From Mastigamoeba balamuthi (Eukaryota; Evosea; Mastigamoebida; Mastigamoebidae), in the NCBI GenBank assembly GCA_902651635.1, contig CACRSC010000015.1, positions 83,227 through 147,226 on the forward strand: a DNA stretch of 64,000 nt, written 5' to 3'. Shown in pieces: positions 32,542 to 43,322 of this stretch (the first letter of the stretch is position 1; each line of letters starts with the position of its first letter). A program made the translations under genes and the position numbers. The notes beneath the pieces are model-generated. The model made no database searches. It saw only the letters and a program-made list of their open reading frames with translations, and had not been told where the DNA came from.

Positions 32542-33721
32542 ATGAACAATCCCCGGGGGTCCATTGAGCTCAACGGCTACACCGGGCCCGGTTCCCCGCG
32601 CCCGAACCGGTTCGCCAGCCCCCAGCCCGCAGCACATATCACAGGATGCCGTTTCCTGACCAAGACCCGGTGCCGAAACCCGCACAGGCTCTCGAGAAAC
32701 AGCTCCGCAGTGGATACCATCATCCCCGCGTTCCAGTCCAACCACATAACCGACGTATACGAGCGCGGTGCGCGTCGCACTCTGCGCTCTCAGACCCGCT
32801 GAGTGAATGAATTTTCTGTGCACCGTGTTGGTGGCTGCGCATCTTCTCATTCATGCGAGCTCTGCCTGCCTTGCTCTGTCCTTGCGCTGTCGTGCAGAGG
32901 GCGACTGCTTCACGATACAGATACAGGTGTCGCACCCCTCGCAGCTGTTCGTGTCCTACGACCCCAGCCCCATGCACTCCAAGGCCCTACGCGACGACAG
33001 TGAGTCATCCATCCACACATGGGGTTTATTTTCCGTTTTCTCCCTTTTGTTCTGTTGGTTTCCAATGTCCGCTGCCCTACCGGGTCTTGCTCGTCTTAGT
33101 AGTGTTTGGAGGCCTCACGCCACCGCCGCTCCAGTCGAAGACTACATCGTGGACTGCTTCAAGGACATCGGGAGCAGCCAGAAGGCCAAGACAGTGGTCA
33201 CGCTGCCCAACGAGTTCTCGGGCACCGAGGAGGCCTCGTTCATCCCCTCGGCCATCGTCAACTTCTTCCGCTACCGCGAGTTGCAGCGCAAGCGGCGCCT
33301 GCACCAGATCTTCCGGCAGGGCCGCAGTTCGCTCATCTGGGGCGCTCTCCTGCTGGTGCTGATGCTGCTGATCACCGTCGCCATCGGGCGCATGGGAGCC
33401 AAGTTCTGGCCAGACTACGCGTGGATCAGCGACACGGCCGCCCAGGCCTTTGTCGTGTCGGGCTGGGTGGCGCTGTGGGAGCCCGTCACGCTGCTGTTGC
33501 ACACGTGGCGCCCCGTGCGGCGCGAGCTGAAGAGGTTCCGCCAGATCAGGCAGATGGAGGTCGAGCTCGAGTTCGAGGCGCCCCCGCGCGACTACGACGA
33601 CGACGACATCCAGCCAACGACGTCCGCCAACGCCACGCGGCGCGGGCAGTCTGCTCAGCGCTGGACCCGCATGCTGTGCCTCCAGTCGGGCCCGGCAAAC
33701 GCGAACACGCCTCGATACTGA
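32542..33721 (+). CDS. Two-span membrane protein, copy 1 of a tandem pair
   Basis: Exon 1 ends in IIPAFQSNHITDVYER. Exon 2 is GDCFTIQIQVSHPSQLFVSY plus DPSPMHSKALRD. Exon 3 starts EDYIVDCFKDIGSSQKAKTV. It then has IPSAIVNFFRYRELQRKRRL, a first span (LIWGALLLVLMLLITVAIG) and a second hydrophobic segment with VVSGWVALWEPVTLLL, before an acidic and disordered tail. The core (IPxAIxNFFxYR, then SLxxG, then GWVALWxP) recalls an uncharacterised bacterial family with the same two spans. The start at 32542 gives a 55-residue leader not shared with copy 2. Introns are at the same places and phases as in copy 2. Function unknown. Confidence 0.75.
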
Positions 33722-34226
33722 CCCCACACCGGTTGTACTGAACATTGCGCGCCAAAAAGAAGCAACGATTGATTCATTATCACACAAGGGGCCGCAGCTA
33801 TGTGCCCGCTGCGTGCCCTTGCGCCGCGTCCAGGGGATCCTTTTTCTCGCTGCTGGAGGTGCGCCCTGGGTGGCTGAGAACCCGAGAATTTCCTCGTTGC
33901 CTTGTGGTGCTGTGTAAAATCTGTGGAAAACAGTTTCCACAACATCTCTTATTTTCCAAACAGCGCGGCGCACACCCCTTGCCACGGTCGCCCCGCAACA
34001 ACGACGTGCACAGGGGACACACCTGACCGCGCTTCGGCGTCCTCGCTGAACCGCCATGGAGAACAATGATTCGCGTGCGGCATCGATCAGTTCGCGGGGC
34101 GCCACCCCGAGGTACACAAACTGCGCCCCCCAAATTACGCACACGGACCCCCTCCCTCTCCTGCGCTCCGGCGGCTGCGCCCGCTAGCTCACGGTGCGCG
34201 GCAGGCACTCGATATCATCGGACATA
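33722..34226. other. Spacer between the tandem membrane protein genes
   Basis: About 500 bp without a recognised gene. The part 33890-33960 is AT-rich and likely holds the 3' end of copy 1. The rest should contain the promoter of copy 2. No repeat shared with the coding duplication is visible by eye. Confidence 0.4.
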
Positions 34227-35175
34227 ATGCCCGCGTTCCAGTCGAACAAGATCACCGACGTCTACGAGAAAGGTTCGCATGCCCATCTGCTATCTGCTCT
34301 GCTCTTGTGTGTGCGGGGTGGTGACTTGCGTTGGGCGAAATTACTGAGTACTTCTCGTGCGTTGCCCTCCTGTGCTCCGCGCTTCTTTTTTGAGCTCTGA
34401 TCGGGGGGCCTGCGCGTAGATGGCGAGTACTACCGCATCCAGATCAAGGTGGGGCACCTGTCGCAGCTCTTCGCCGACTACGACCCGAGCCCCGTGTACC
34501 GCAAGACACTGCGCGACGAAAGTGGGCAGCTGCCCTGTTTGTCCTCCGGTTTTTAACAGGGCGTGTGTGCGTTACGTCAACGCAGTCGAGGACTACATCG
34601 TCGACTGCGTGGACGATGTGGGTGGGGCCAAGAACTCGATGATTGTCGTGCTGCTGCCCGCGGAGCTCGTCGGGGACGAGGAGACGGGCGCCATTCCGTC
34701 GGCCTTTGTCAACTGGTTCAAGTACCGCGAGCTCCAGAAGCGCCGGCAGCTCCGCGACACGCTGCGCCAGGGCGAGATGTCGCTCATAACCGGCATTATC
34801 CTGCTGCTGTTCCTCCTCTACATCGCCGCCGTGATCACGCACTACGCGGAGATCTACTGGGAGGAGTACCTGTGGGCCTCGGACCTGTTCGGGCAGGTCC
34901 TGACCGTGTCGGGCTGGGTGGCCATGTGGGAGCCCGTCACGCTGCTGCTGCACACATGGCGGCCGATCTGGGACGACATGCGCAGCTTCCGGCGGATCTC
35001 CAAGATCGCCGTGGTGCTCGAGTTCCAGGAGCAGCCTCCCGCTTACAACGACGGCGAGCCCTTCCCGGCGACGCAGGCTGTCTCCCTACCGCCGCTGCTC
35101 GGGCCTCTCTTCAGCTTCGAGAAGCACCTGCCGTCCCGCCCCTCGCCGCGGCCCGGCCTGGCGAACATGGTGTAG
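34227..35175 (+). CDS. Two-span membrane protein, copy 2 of a tandem pair
   Basis: Exon 1 is MPAFQSNKITDVYEK. Exon 2 begins DGEYYRIQIKVGHLSQLFAD and exon 3 EDYIVDCVDDVGGAKNSMIV. IPSAFVNWFKYRELQKRRQL precedes span 1 (LITGIILLLFLLYIAAVI). Span 2 lies around LTVSGWVAMWEPVTLLLHTW. The tail is Pro-rich and ends RPGLANMV. It aligns with copy 1 along its whole length, with both introns conserved in place and phase, so the pair arose by tandem duplication of an intron-bearing gene. An in-frame GTG at 34194 would extend the N-terminus by 11 residues. Function unknown. Confidence 0.8.
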
Positions 35176-35402
35176 ACCGCGGCGAGCCTGCGCCTGTTGG
35201 TTGGTGCCCGAGTATTGCGACGCACACCACGCCGCCCACGATTCTATATTTTACTAGTCGGCGAGACGCGCGACACCAAACAGCTGATTGGGGTGCAAGC
35301 GAACGAAGCAACGGGGCGCGGTCTGTTTGAATCTGCAACAGTTTTCCCAAAAGGTTTGCTCTGCTTGCTCCTGCGCGGTCAGACAAATGCGGGGCGGTCT
35401 TC

Positions 35403-37613
35403 TCATTCTTGCGCGGCCGCGAGCGGGGGAGCAGAGGCGTCGGTCAGCGCCTTGGAGAACCACTCCCAGCCGTCCGAGAGCGGGGGCCTGAGCGACGCGC
35501 CGTAGAGGTGGACAGCACCACCAGCGTCACCGACTGCGAGCGTGCGGCCGTCGGCGGCCCACCTGAGCCTGCTGAGCGGCACCTGGCCCACACGCGCGCT
35601 GGCCTGCGGCTCCTCCGAGGCGGCGCACGAGACGTCCCACAGCGACAGCACGCCCGCGCCGTCGGCCCTCGCGAAGATCCCCGCGTGCGTGGGCGACCAG
35701 CGCACGTCGTAGATGTAGTCGGTCCCGTCGGAGAACGTGCGCAGCGGGCGGCTGTACTGCTGCTGGTTGATGCCCAGCAGGCTCGAGGGCGACGCCGAGC
35801 GCCACAGGCGCGCGGTCCAGTCGGCAGAGCACGTGAGGAACGCCTGCGAGAGCTCGCCGCGGAGCTCGGGCTGCTGCGGGGCCCCCTCCGACGCGGACTC
35901 TGGGTGGCAGTCGATCGACAGCACAGGGCCCCCGTGTGCCTCGAGGACTCTCTCGCATGTGCCGCTCATCCTGAGGGGGTGGGAACGACGATGAGACGAC
36001 CGATGTGGGAGGCGGGCATGGGGGGAAACGTGCTTGGGGATGGCGTGGAAGGTCAGGACGAGGCCGTTCTCGGTGCCGATGAGGTACTTGTTGGGCGAGT
36101 GCGGCAGCGCGGCCATCGAGGTGGCGCCCATCGCGCTCGTGTCGGGCGGCACGTCGAACGTCTCGAGCGGCGAGAGCGGCTGCGACGACAGCGACCAAAC
36201 GCAGAGGCGGCCGTCGGACGACAGCGACGTGAGCGTGCCCTGCGACAGCGACGGCGACGCGACGAGCGAGTACACGGGGTACGTGTGCGTCGTGTGCGAC
36301 GGCGCCGCCTGCGAGACGGGGCGCTTGGACGCGCGCGTGTCCCACAGCACGATGTGGCCCGACTTGGTGCCGCCCACCACGACGGTGGGGCCCCTCTGGA
36401 CGGGGCTGAAGATGGCCGAGGTGACCGTCGACTGCCAGCCCCCCATGGCGCTCTCTGTTAGCGAGTGGAGCGCCGAGAGAGCAGCACACCTGGCAGGTCA
36501 GGACGGTCTCGGGGCGGTTGGGGAGCAGGGGGCTCCAGAGGGCGACGACGCCCTCCTGCTCCTCGTCGCCGCCCGCCTGGTCAGAGTAGGCCGCCAGCAG
36601 CAGCTCGTGGAACTTGCTGCTCCACACAATGTCCGTGACCACGCGGTTCTTGCAGACGCCCTCCTCGTAGAGCCGCGTCTTGAGCTCCAGCCCCTGCGGC
36701 TCGTCGCTCCTGCAACGGCGCTGTCGTCAGAGCACGCAAGGGAGCCAACCAAGCAGTCGGGGTTTCCCTTCACGGCTTCCCTCCCTTTGCTCCCCCTCAG
36801 CGAGACCAAAGCAAACACAGCAAAGCGCGAGCCCCCCAGGCACCTGGCGTCCTCGGCCTCCTCGTCGGGGGCCGTGTAGTCGATGGTGACGTCGGGGAGC
36901 CGCATGGCGCGCTCGAGGACCCGCGAGGCGCGCGAGAGGAAGTCGGCGAAGCCCTCGCTGCCCATCACCCTGTCGGCCTCGGCCCTCGGCATCTCCTCGC
37001 CGCCCGCCGCCTGCAGCTGCTGCGCGGCCGGCGACGCCAGCGGCGCCTCGTCCGGCGCGGCCCCCAGCGCCGCCGCCGGCCTCGCGTCCGCCGCGCGCTC
37101 GCCCGCCGCGCCCGCCGCCCCGCTCTCGGCGCTCTCTGTCTGCGTCTCGCGCGAGTAGACGACCACCGGCGCGATGTCCACGACCCCCACGCCCACCGCG
37201 ACCCCCAGCTGCCGCTGCCTCTGCGGGGGCAGGGGCGTCGACGGCGGCGAGGCCGCCTGCAGCGCCGCTGCCGGTGCCGCGTGCTGGACGGGCAGCGGCG
37301 TCTTGAAGGCGGGCGGGGGCGGCGACGGCGAGGCGGCGGGGGCGACGCCCGGCTGGCCCATCGACATGCGCGGGCCCAGCGTCTGGCTGACGGTGGCCAG
37401 CAGCGAGGTCAGGTCCTCGGCGGAGCCGGGCGCCGGGGCCGGGGCCGGCGAGAGCGCCATCGGCGGCGCGGGCGTCGCGGGCAGCGAGAGCGGCGGCTCG
37501 GACTTGCGCCCGCGCAGGCTCTCGGCGCGGCGCCGCTTCTCGACAATCTCCGTCTGGATGGCGCCCGTGGGCGACCCCGCGGGGTGCGGCTTCTTCAGCG
37601 ACGTGGGCCTCAT
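35403..37613 (-). CDS. DYNC1I: Cytoplasmic dynein intermediate chain
   Basis: This is the cargo-adaptor and dynactin-binding chain of cytoplasmic dynein. The N-terminal half is Pro/Ala-rich and begins with a basic KRRRAESLRGRK patch. It contains VVDIAPVVVYSRETQTE, equivalent to the animal SYSKETQTP light-chain-binding site. The C-terminal half is a WD40 propeller: NRVVTDIVWSSKFHELLLAA, VVVGGTKSGHIVLWDTRASK, SSDGRLCVWSLSS, TCSADWTARLWRS, DYIYDVRWSPTHAGIFARAD and LAVGDAGGAVHLYG. Together these follow the known protein repeat by repeat. Four exons. The join before RVLEAHGGPVLSIDC needs an acceptor at GCGAG rather than the nearer CAG. About 640 residues. Confidence 0.9.
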
Positions 37614-38143
37614 TTTCGGCTAGGAGTGGGGGGGCTCGCTCTCTCTCCCCAACTGCGCGCGGGGCAGGGGGGACAGGGATCGCGATTGTTGTGGTGCCCC
37701 CGATATTTTGGTACCGTATTGCTAACGGCATCCCTGTGATATTTCTCTGCTGTGGGGGGCGTGCGCCGCGGGGGGAAACAGAAAGTGCGGTGCGGAGGGG
37801 TGCAGTTGATCCGGGCGGCCCTTACCGTACGACGTGGAAGTTGGGACATCAATTGAGCGGCTGTGGCGGGTGTGTTGTGTGAAAGTACAACTCATTTCCA
37901 CGAAGTTGCATTTCCTCTTTCCGGGGGTTTGGCGGGTCAGCGAAGGAGCATCACTCGCCAGGGGGCCCGCCAGGCGCGGAGGGGCACGGGATTCCCAGAC
38001 ACACGAGGCTAGCTCGGTATTCTCAATCAATTGGGCCAGTTTTCTGCGTTTTTCCTTCTCAATTTATTGGCCACGTGTAAACTTACCCGACTGCCCGTTC
38101 AAAGAAGCGAGATCTCAGCCCCCCTCACTTATTAAGTACTTCA
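37614..38143. promoter_or_regulatory. Divergent intergenic region
   Basis: 530 bp between the minus-strand dynein intermediate chain start and the plus-strand orphan gene. It contains GATATT twice (37702-37707 and 37739-37744), close to the dynein gene start, and an AT-rich stretch at about 38030-38075. No gene is recognised. Confidence 0.4.
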
Positions 38144-38872
38144 GTGAAGGTAGACATGACCAAGATGACTGTCTCGGACCGTGCGGGCCGCCGCTACTAC
38201 GTCCTGAAGCCCGGCAGGCGCACGGGGGACCCCAACGTGCTGCAGGTCTGCCGTGCACGCCAGCATGCGGTGCTGTACAGGGAGGACAAGCTGGGCGAGC
38301 TCGAGGCCTCTGGCGCCATTCTCCGGTTCCAAGACTTGGTCCTCGTCGAGGAGGCCGTCCCGCTGATCCTCGGGGGCAGCAAGGAGGGCTTCTTCAAGGT
38401 CTACCGCAGGCGCAACGGCCTCAAGTTCGCTGTGAGGAGCAGCGACTGGGACTCGGTTCCGAGTGTGCGTCTGGTCGAACGGTGGATCACCCAGCGCACG
38501 GCCACCGAGCGAGAGACGACCATGCGCAGCCAGATCGAGCAGACCAGGTTCTGCCTGAGCCCCGCGCCCGCCGAGGAGGTCCCGCTGAGCCCGGGCTCAA
38601 CGTCGACGTCGACACTGCCGACGACGCCGCTGCCGTGCCTGCCGGCGATGGCAACGACGGCCCCCGACGTCCTCACGCTGCAGCAGCGCGGCGAGTTCAG
38701 CAGGTCGCAGTTCTCGGCGTTCAGGGAGGTCCAGAGGCGCCGCCCCGTGCCCACCACGTGCCGACTGTTCCCCGGTGCGGTTGCCCCGCAGAGCACCGGT
38801 GAAAAACTGACCCTCAACGGCGCAGCCCTCGAAGAGACGCAGCACAGATCGGGAACCCCGCGAGGCAACTAA
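38144..38872 (+). CDS. Hypothetical protein, single exon
   Basis: A 242-codon intronless frame starting MKVDMTKMTVSDRAGRRYYV. The first 140 residues look folded (YYVLKPGRRTGDPNVLQVCR, then GGSKEGFFKVYRRRNGLKFA). The remainder is Ser/Thr/Pro-rich and probably disordered. A short region FSRSQFSAFREVQRRRPVP may be a helix. There are no catalytic motifs, signal peptide or spans. Codon use matches its neighbours. ATG at 38156 is an alternative start. Confidence 0.6.
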   Translation: MKVDMTKMTVSDRAGRRYYVLKPGRRTGDPNVLQVCRARQHAVLYREDKLGELEASGAILRFQDLVLVEEAVPLILGGSKEGFFKVYRRRNGLKFAVRSSDWDSVPSVRLVERWITQRTATERETTMRSQIEQTRFCLSPAPAEEVPLSPGSTSTSTLPTTPLPCLPAMATTAPDVLTLQQRGEFSRSQFSAFREVQRRRPVPTTCRLFPGAVAPQSTGEKLTLNGAALEETQHRSGTPRGN

Positions 38873-39003
38873 GTAAGCAGTCCGCCACCAGCGGACGGCG
38901 TTTCAGCGTTCGAGCACATGCCCCCCTTGTATCGAGAAAATGACCACAAACACGAGAACAGTTTTGCTACCGGATTACAATTGAAGACCGGGATTCGGGT
39001 GTC

Positions 39004-40088
39004 TCAGCTCATGAGGGTCTTGACAAACTCGGAGTAGTCGATCTTGCCGTCGCCGTTCTTGTCGGCCTCGTGGAGCATCTCCTCGGCCTCCTCGGGCGTC
39101 ATCCTCTCGCCCCTCGACGTCATCACGCGCAGCAGCTCGTCGGCCGAGATGAACCCGTCGTTGTCCGAGTCGAAGGCCCTGAAAGACTCGAGCAGCTCCT
39201 CCTCGCACGCGTTGGGCGTGATGCTCTCGATGAACATGAAGAACTCGTCAAAGTCGACGAACCCCGACCGGTCGAGGTCCGCGAGCTCCATGAACTTGTC
39301 GATGTCCGCCTGCGTGGGGTTCTTCCCGACGGCCCTGAAGGCCGCCGCCACCTCGCGCCGCGAGATCTTGCCGTCGCCGTTGATGTCGAACTTGGCGAAC
39401 TTTTCTCGTAGTAGGGCGACCTCGTGGTCGTACTGCGCCCGCGCGAACGACGGGCTCCGCATGATGGCCTCGGTGCCCCCGCCGTCCGGGTCGAGCCAGT
39501 CCTGGTCGGACCTGATCCACTGCAGCACGCCCTCGGGGAACCACAGCGGTATCTCCCGCTCGGCCTCCTCGGCGCTGCTGCTCACGTCCAGCAGGTTGGC
39601 AGCCTGTCGTCTGCCGCGATCAGTTGATTACACAGTGTCTGCATGGCATTCGCATTGAACCCAGAAGAAAGCGGACCGAACAGTACTGTACCACAGCTCT
39701 TCACCGGGGGAGTGTCTGAGAGTGCGGGAGGTGTGCTAACCTGGCTGCACCCTAAGTCCCCTCGGATTGTCCCCGGCCTGGCCTCGCAGCAGTCCTCAGG
39801 GCCTGCCATTGCCTTGACCACGTCCACGGCGTTGTTCCCGCTGACCACGACGGCGACCACGGGAGCGCTCACGAGGTAGGCAATGGCCCCTGCGATGGCC
39901 TGTTCGTCCGCAGGACCTGTGGCGGTGCAGCTGCCGAGGTGCTGGCGTGCGAGGGCCTCGGAACAAGAGAGCATCTTGAGAGCACGGACGGTCAGGCCTT
40001 TACGCTCCAAGCGGCTGAGGATCTCCCCGATGAGCTCGCGTTGGACAGCGTCGGGCTTGATGAGCACCAGTGTCTTCTGCCGTCCCAT
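39004..40088 (-). CDS. Fusion of a nucleoside diphosphate kinase domain with four EF-hands
   Basis: Two exons. Exon 1 begins MGRQKTLVLIKPDAVQREL and runs through LVSAPVVAVVVSGNNAVDVV to ARPGTIRGDLGCSQ, all NDK landmarks. After a phase-0 intron, exon 2 continues AANLLDVSSSAEEAEREIPL then WFPEGVLQW, which is the NDK C-terminus. Where NDKs have N-x-x-H-G-S-D, with the phospho-accepting His, this reads NLLDVSS, so the catalytic His appears replaced by Asp. Four EF-hands follow: KFDINGDGKISRREV, DLDRSGFVDFDEFF, AFDSDNDGFISADEL and EADKNGDGKIDYSEF. All have good loop ligands. Probably a calcium sensor on an inactive NDK scaffold. ATG 39585 would give only the EF-hand part but sits inside NDK homology. 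Confidence 0.85.
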
Positions 40089-40269
40089 ATTGGCCGCTCT
40101 ATTTCTGGACAGATTCGGGCACCCCGCGATATTGTGCTGATTCTCGATCAAGGAAGCCAGACGGTTGTGCTGAACAATCGCGAGTGGGTTCCTATCGATA
40201 GGAATTCCAATACATGCGGAGCGAGTCTGGGGGTTGGCTTGGCTGATCGACACTGCTATTGAGAATGTT

Positions 40270-41985
40270 TCACCGTCTGTTGGGTCGTGACGACTGTGAG
40301 GATCCTCGTGGCCCGTACCCATTGGCCACCCGTGCGGGGGACCTGGACCGCGACCTGGACCTAGACCTCGATCTCGACGACCGAGACCTGCTCGACGAGA
40401 CCGAGCGAGAGCGCGAACGAGACCGCGACCTGGAGACTGACCTGCTCCTCGACCTCGAACGCGACCGCGACCTCGACCTCGACCTCGAGCGCGACCGGGA
40501 GCTCACACTGGACGACCTCGACCGCGACCTCGAGCGGGACCGCGAGACAGACCGCGACGAAGCAGAGCGCGACCTGGAGCGCGAGCCGCCCCTCCTGCTC
40601 TGCTGCTTGGCCCCTGCGGCGCCTGCTGCGGCCGCTGCCTTGTCTTCAGCGACGCCGCGGTAGAACTCGTCGAGCGTGGACAGCAGCACGGGGTCTGAGA
40701 GGTCTGCGGGCGCTGGCGGCGGCACTGGGGGCAGCGCGGCCCCGTTGACGGGCGTGTACGGGTGCTTGGGCTTGGGCATGGACTTGATCTGCGTCACGAG
40801 GATCCCTGGTGGCGGCGGCGCGTAGGGGTCGAAGGCCGGCATGGCGAGCACGGGCTTCACAGGGACAGGTGGCTGCGGAGTCGCAACGACCGGCGCTGGG
40901 GGCGGCGCGGGGAGCGGCATCTGGTGAGCCTGCGCCGGAGCCTGTGAGCGGCGCTGGTCGTGGTCGTCCTGGGGCTGAAACCACTGCGCGACCGAGGACG
41001 CCTGGACTGCCGCTGGCGGCGGGGGTTGCGCGGCCTGAGTCGCGACGATCGTCGGCCTCGCCTGCGCTGCCTGCGCGGGAGCTGGGCACTGCGGGTTCCC
41101 TTGATACCCCATGGCCTGCGGCATCGGGGCGCCCCAGGGCATGTACTGCATCTGCATCTGCATCTGCATCGGCATCATCGGCATCATCTGCTGCGGCGGC
41201 ATCATCTGCGGTGGCATCATCTGGTAGGGCATGCCCGGCGGGGGGTACGCCTGGCCCATCATCGGGGCCTGCTGGCACGGTACCCCTCCGTACTGCATCT
41301 GCTGCGGGTTCGGCGGGCACGGGAAGCCAAACTGGCCGTAGAACGGCTGCTGGTACTGCTGTGGGGCCGGGGGAGGAGGGGCTGGCATAGCCTGGGCTGG
41401 CGCTGCCCCGCCGACAGTCGCCAGCAGGTCCTGCAGTATTTCCGCGGGGAGCACTTTCTTCTGCGACCACAGGTTCAGCACCTGGGCGCGAGAACCGCGT
41501 CAGACACGTGCCGCGGCCAAGAGGGGGGCGCGGGCTGGTACCCGCGGCACTTTGTCGCGCTCCTCCTGCGTGGGCAGCGACGCGTGAACGTAGTACACTA
41601 TCGACTTGAGGAACGGCAGAATCGCGACCGTGAATCCGTCCAGCTCCGACGGGTCCCTCCGCTCCATCGCCCTTGCGCGCGTCAGCAGTGACGTCAGCTG
41701 ACAACATATATATGACGCAGCGCGCTTGCTGCAGGGCGATGTGGCGTGCATCTGGGCCAGGGTGTCGTTGAGGAAGTAGAAGGTGAAGAGCTTCTTGGTG
41801 GGGTCCAGGGCCGGGGAGCACATGAGGCGGCAGATCTCGTTGAACACGGCCGGCGACCGCGTGGGCGGGACCGACAGCAGCCACGACTTGGCCATACGCA
41901 CGTTGTCGCGCGTGCCGGTCAGGCCCTCGATGATCGCCGACAGCTCGGCGACGTCCCCGTCGCACGGCCGCGCGCTTGGGTCCAT
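40270..41985 (-). CDS. CID-domain RNA-processing factor with an RS tail
   Basis: The N-terminus is a CTD-interacting domain: ELSAIIEGLTGTRDNVRMAK, then DPTKKLFTFYFLNDTLAQM, then LDGFTVAILPFLKSIVYY and VLNLWSQKKVLPAEILQDLL, as in SCAF/CHERP/RPRD proteins. A Pro-, Met- and Gln-rich linker has runs such as MMPPQMMPPQQMM, and a KPKHPYTPVNG motif follows. The protein ends in an RS domain of about 90 residues of alternating Arg and Ser. It should link the phosphorylated RNA polymerase II CTD to splicing or 3' end formation. Two exons are certain (intron GTGCCG to CCCAG, phase 0); a further intron near 41690-41730 is possible. No RRM or SWAP domain is seen. Confidence 0.8.
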
Positions 41986-42115
41986 GGCGGCAGCGACGGC
42001 CGAGGAATAGATTTCTGTATCTTCCAGATTTTTGCGGTGTATCTTCGTTTTGACCCTTGAATTTGTTCTGGCGAGATCAATTGCATCCGACGGCGGCCAA
42101 CAGCCCCCCGGCGCT

Positions 42116-43060
42116 CTACTTGGACCTCTTGGGGGCCTTGGGAGGGAAGATCTTCTGGCGCTGGCGGTCGTAGCACAGCAGGGCCTCTGGCTGCCTGCGC
42201 ATCATCTGCTCCATGCTCTTGTAGCCGAACTTCTCCGGGGCGAGGTTCGAGGCGTCGCGCAGCGCCCCGGCCTCGATCAGCAGGCCAGCGAGGTCCGCCA
42301 GGTCGATGCCCTCGTCGTGCTCCTTGAGCAGCTTCGCTATCGCCTGCTGCAGGAACTTCTCGCGCTTGTACTGCCTCTCGGCCTCCTGCTTCTCCTCCTC
42401 GGTCATCTCCTTCTGCCCCTCCTCGTCGCTCGAGTCGTCGTCATCGTCGTCATCGTCGTCCTCGTCGCTGCCCTCCTCCTCCGAGTCGCTCTTCTTGGCG
42501 GCCTGCTGCTGCTGCTGTTGCTGCTGCTGTGGCTGCGCCTGAGGCTTCTTCGCTGCCGCGGTGGCCTTGCCGGGCGCGGCGGCCCACTTGGCCCCTGCCT
42601 GCGGGGCCTCGTCTCCCGACTCGTCCGACTCCTCGTCCGACGCCGCCGCGGCTGCCGCGGACCCCTTGTGCTCCTGGTCGTACAGCACCAGGCGCGTGAT
42701 CAGGTCCTCCTTGCCGCCCTTCTTGCCGAGCCCGCGCGCCGCGCACGCCTCCTCGAGGTCCTTCTTGGACATGTCGCTGTTCCACGCCCGCGCGGCCAGC
42801 GCCTTCCTCGGCCCGGCGGCGGCGGCAGCGCCGTGCGGGGCCGCGTGGGCCGGCGCGGCCGCGACGGGCGCCGAGCCGCCTCCGTGCGCGGCGTCGAACT
42901 CGGCGAGCTCGGCGGCGTGGCGCGCGAGGAGCTCGTCGTGCTTCTTCTGCGCGGCGTCGTGCAGCATGCCCTTCTTCTTCTTCAGATCCTTGAGCGACGC
43001 CTGCTCCTCGGCGTGCTGCTTGTTCAGCAGCCTGCTCCGCTCTGCCTGCGCGTCAGCCAT
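42116..43060 (-). CDS. SAP-domain protein with acidic middle and winged-helix-like end
   Basis: Single exon, 314 codons. The N-terminal 60 residues are a charged helix (LLNKQHAEEQASLKDLKKKK). A SAP-type motif follows (SKKDLEEACAARGLGKKGGK then EDLITRLVLYD). A low-complexity centre has Q and D runs. A C-terminal helical domain (REKFLQQAIAKLLKEHDEGI then DLADLAGLLIEAGALRD) ends in PPKAPKRSK. SAP domains bind DNA or RNA, so a nuclear nucleic-acid role is plausible. The C-terminal part could be a LOTUS-like winged helix, but that is a guess. No orthologue recognised. Confidence 0.65.
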   Translation of the reverse strand: MADAQAERSRLLNKQHAEEQASLKDLKKKKGMLHDAAQKKHDELLARHAAELAEFDAAHGGGSAPVAAAPAHAAPHGAAAAAGPRKALAARAWNSDMSKKDLEEACAARGLGKKGGKEDLITRLVLYDQEHKGSAAAAAASDEESDESGDEAPQAGAKWAAAPGKATAAAKKPQAQPQQQQQQQQQAAKKSDSEEEGSDEDDDDDDDDDSSDEEGQKEMTEEEKQEAERQYKREKFLQQAIAKLLKEHDEGIDLADLAGLLIEAGALRDASNLAPEKFGYKSMEQMMRRQPEALLCYDRQRQKIFPPKAPKRSK

Positions 43061-43322
43061 GGCCTCGTCCCTGCTCTCTTCTGTTATCCGTCACTACTGT
43101 GGCAAAAAATCCTGTGGAGATTCACAACAGATCTGAAAGCCTACATCCAGGTCAGCCGGCAAACAAGCCAACATGTAAAGACCACGGCTACACATTTGCA
43201 TTTGTTTTGCTTGCGGGCTGGTTACAAATGGGCAAATTGGCCACAGCAAATAAACGGGGGATCAATTGACTGGCTAAACGAAAGAAACGTTGTTGGTCGC
43301 GTCTCGCTCCCCTTCTTATGAG

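Noticed and set aside
39004-39585. Stand-alone calmodulin-like gene starting at ATG 39585
   Set aside because: The residues after that Met (SSSAEEAEREIPLWFPEG) are the NDK C-terminus, so the exon belongs to the NDK fusion.
40270-40660. Asp/Arg-rich open frame on the plus strand (DRDLDLDLD)
   Set aside because: It is the antisense of the Arg-Ser repeat tail of the CID protein.
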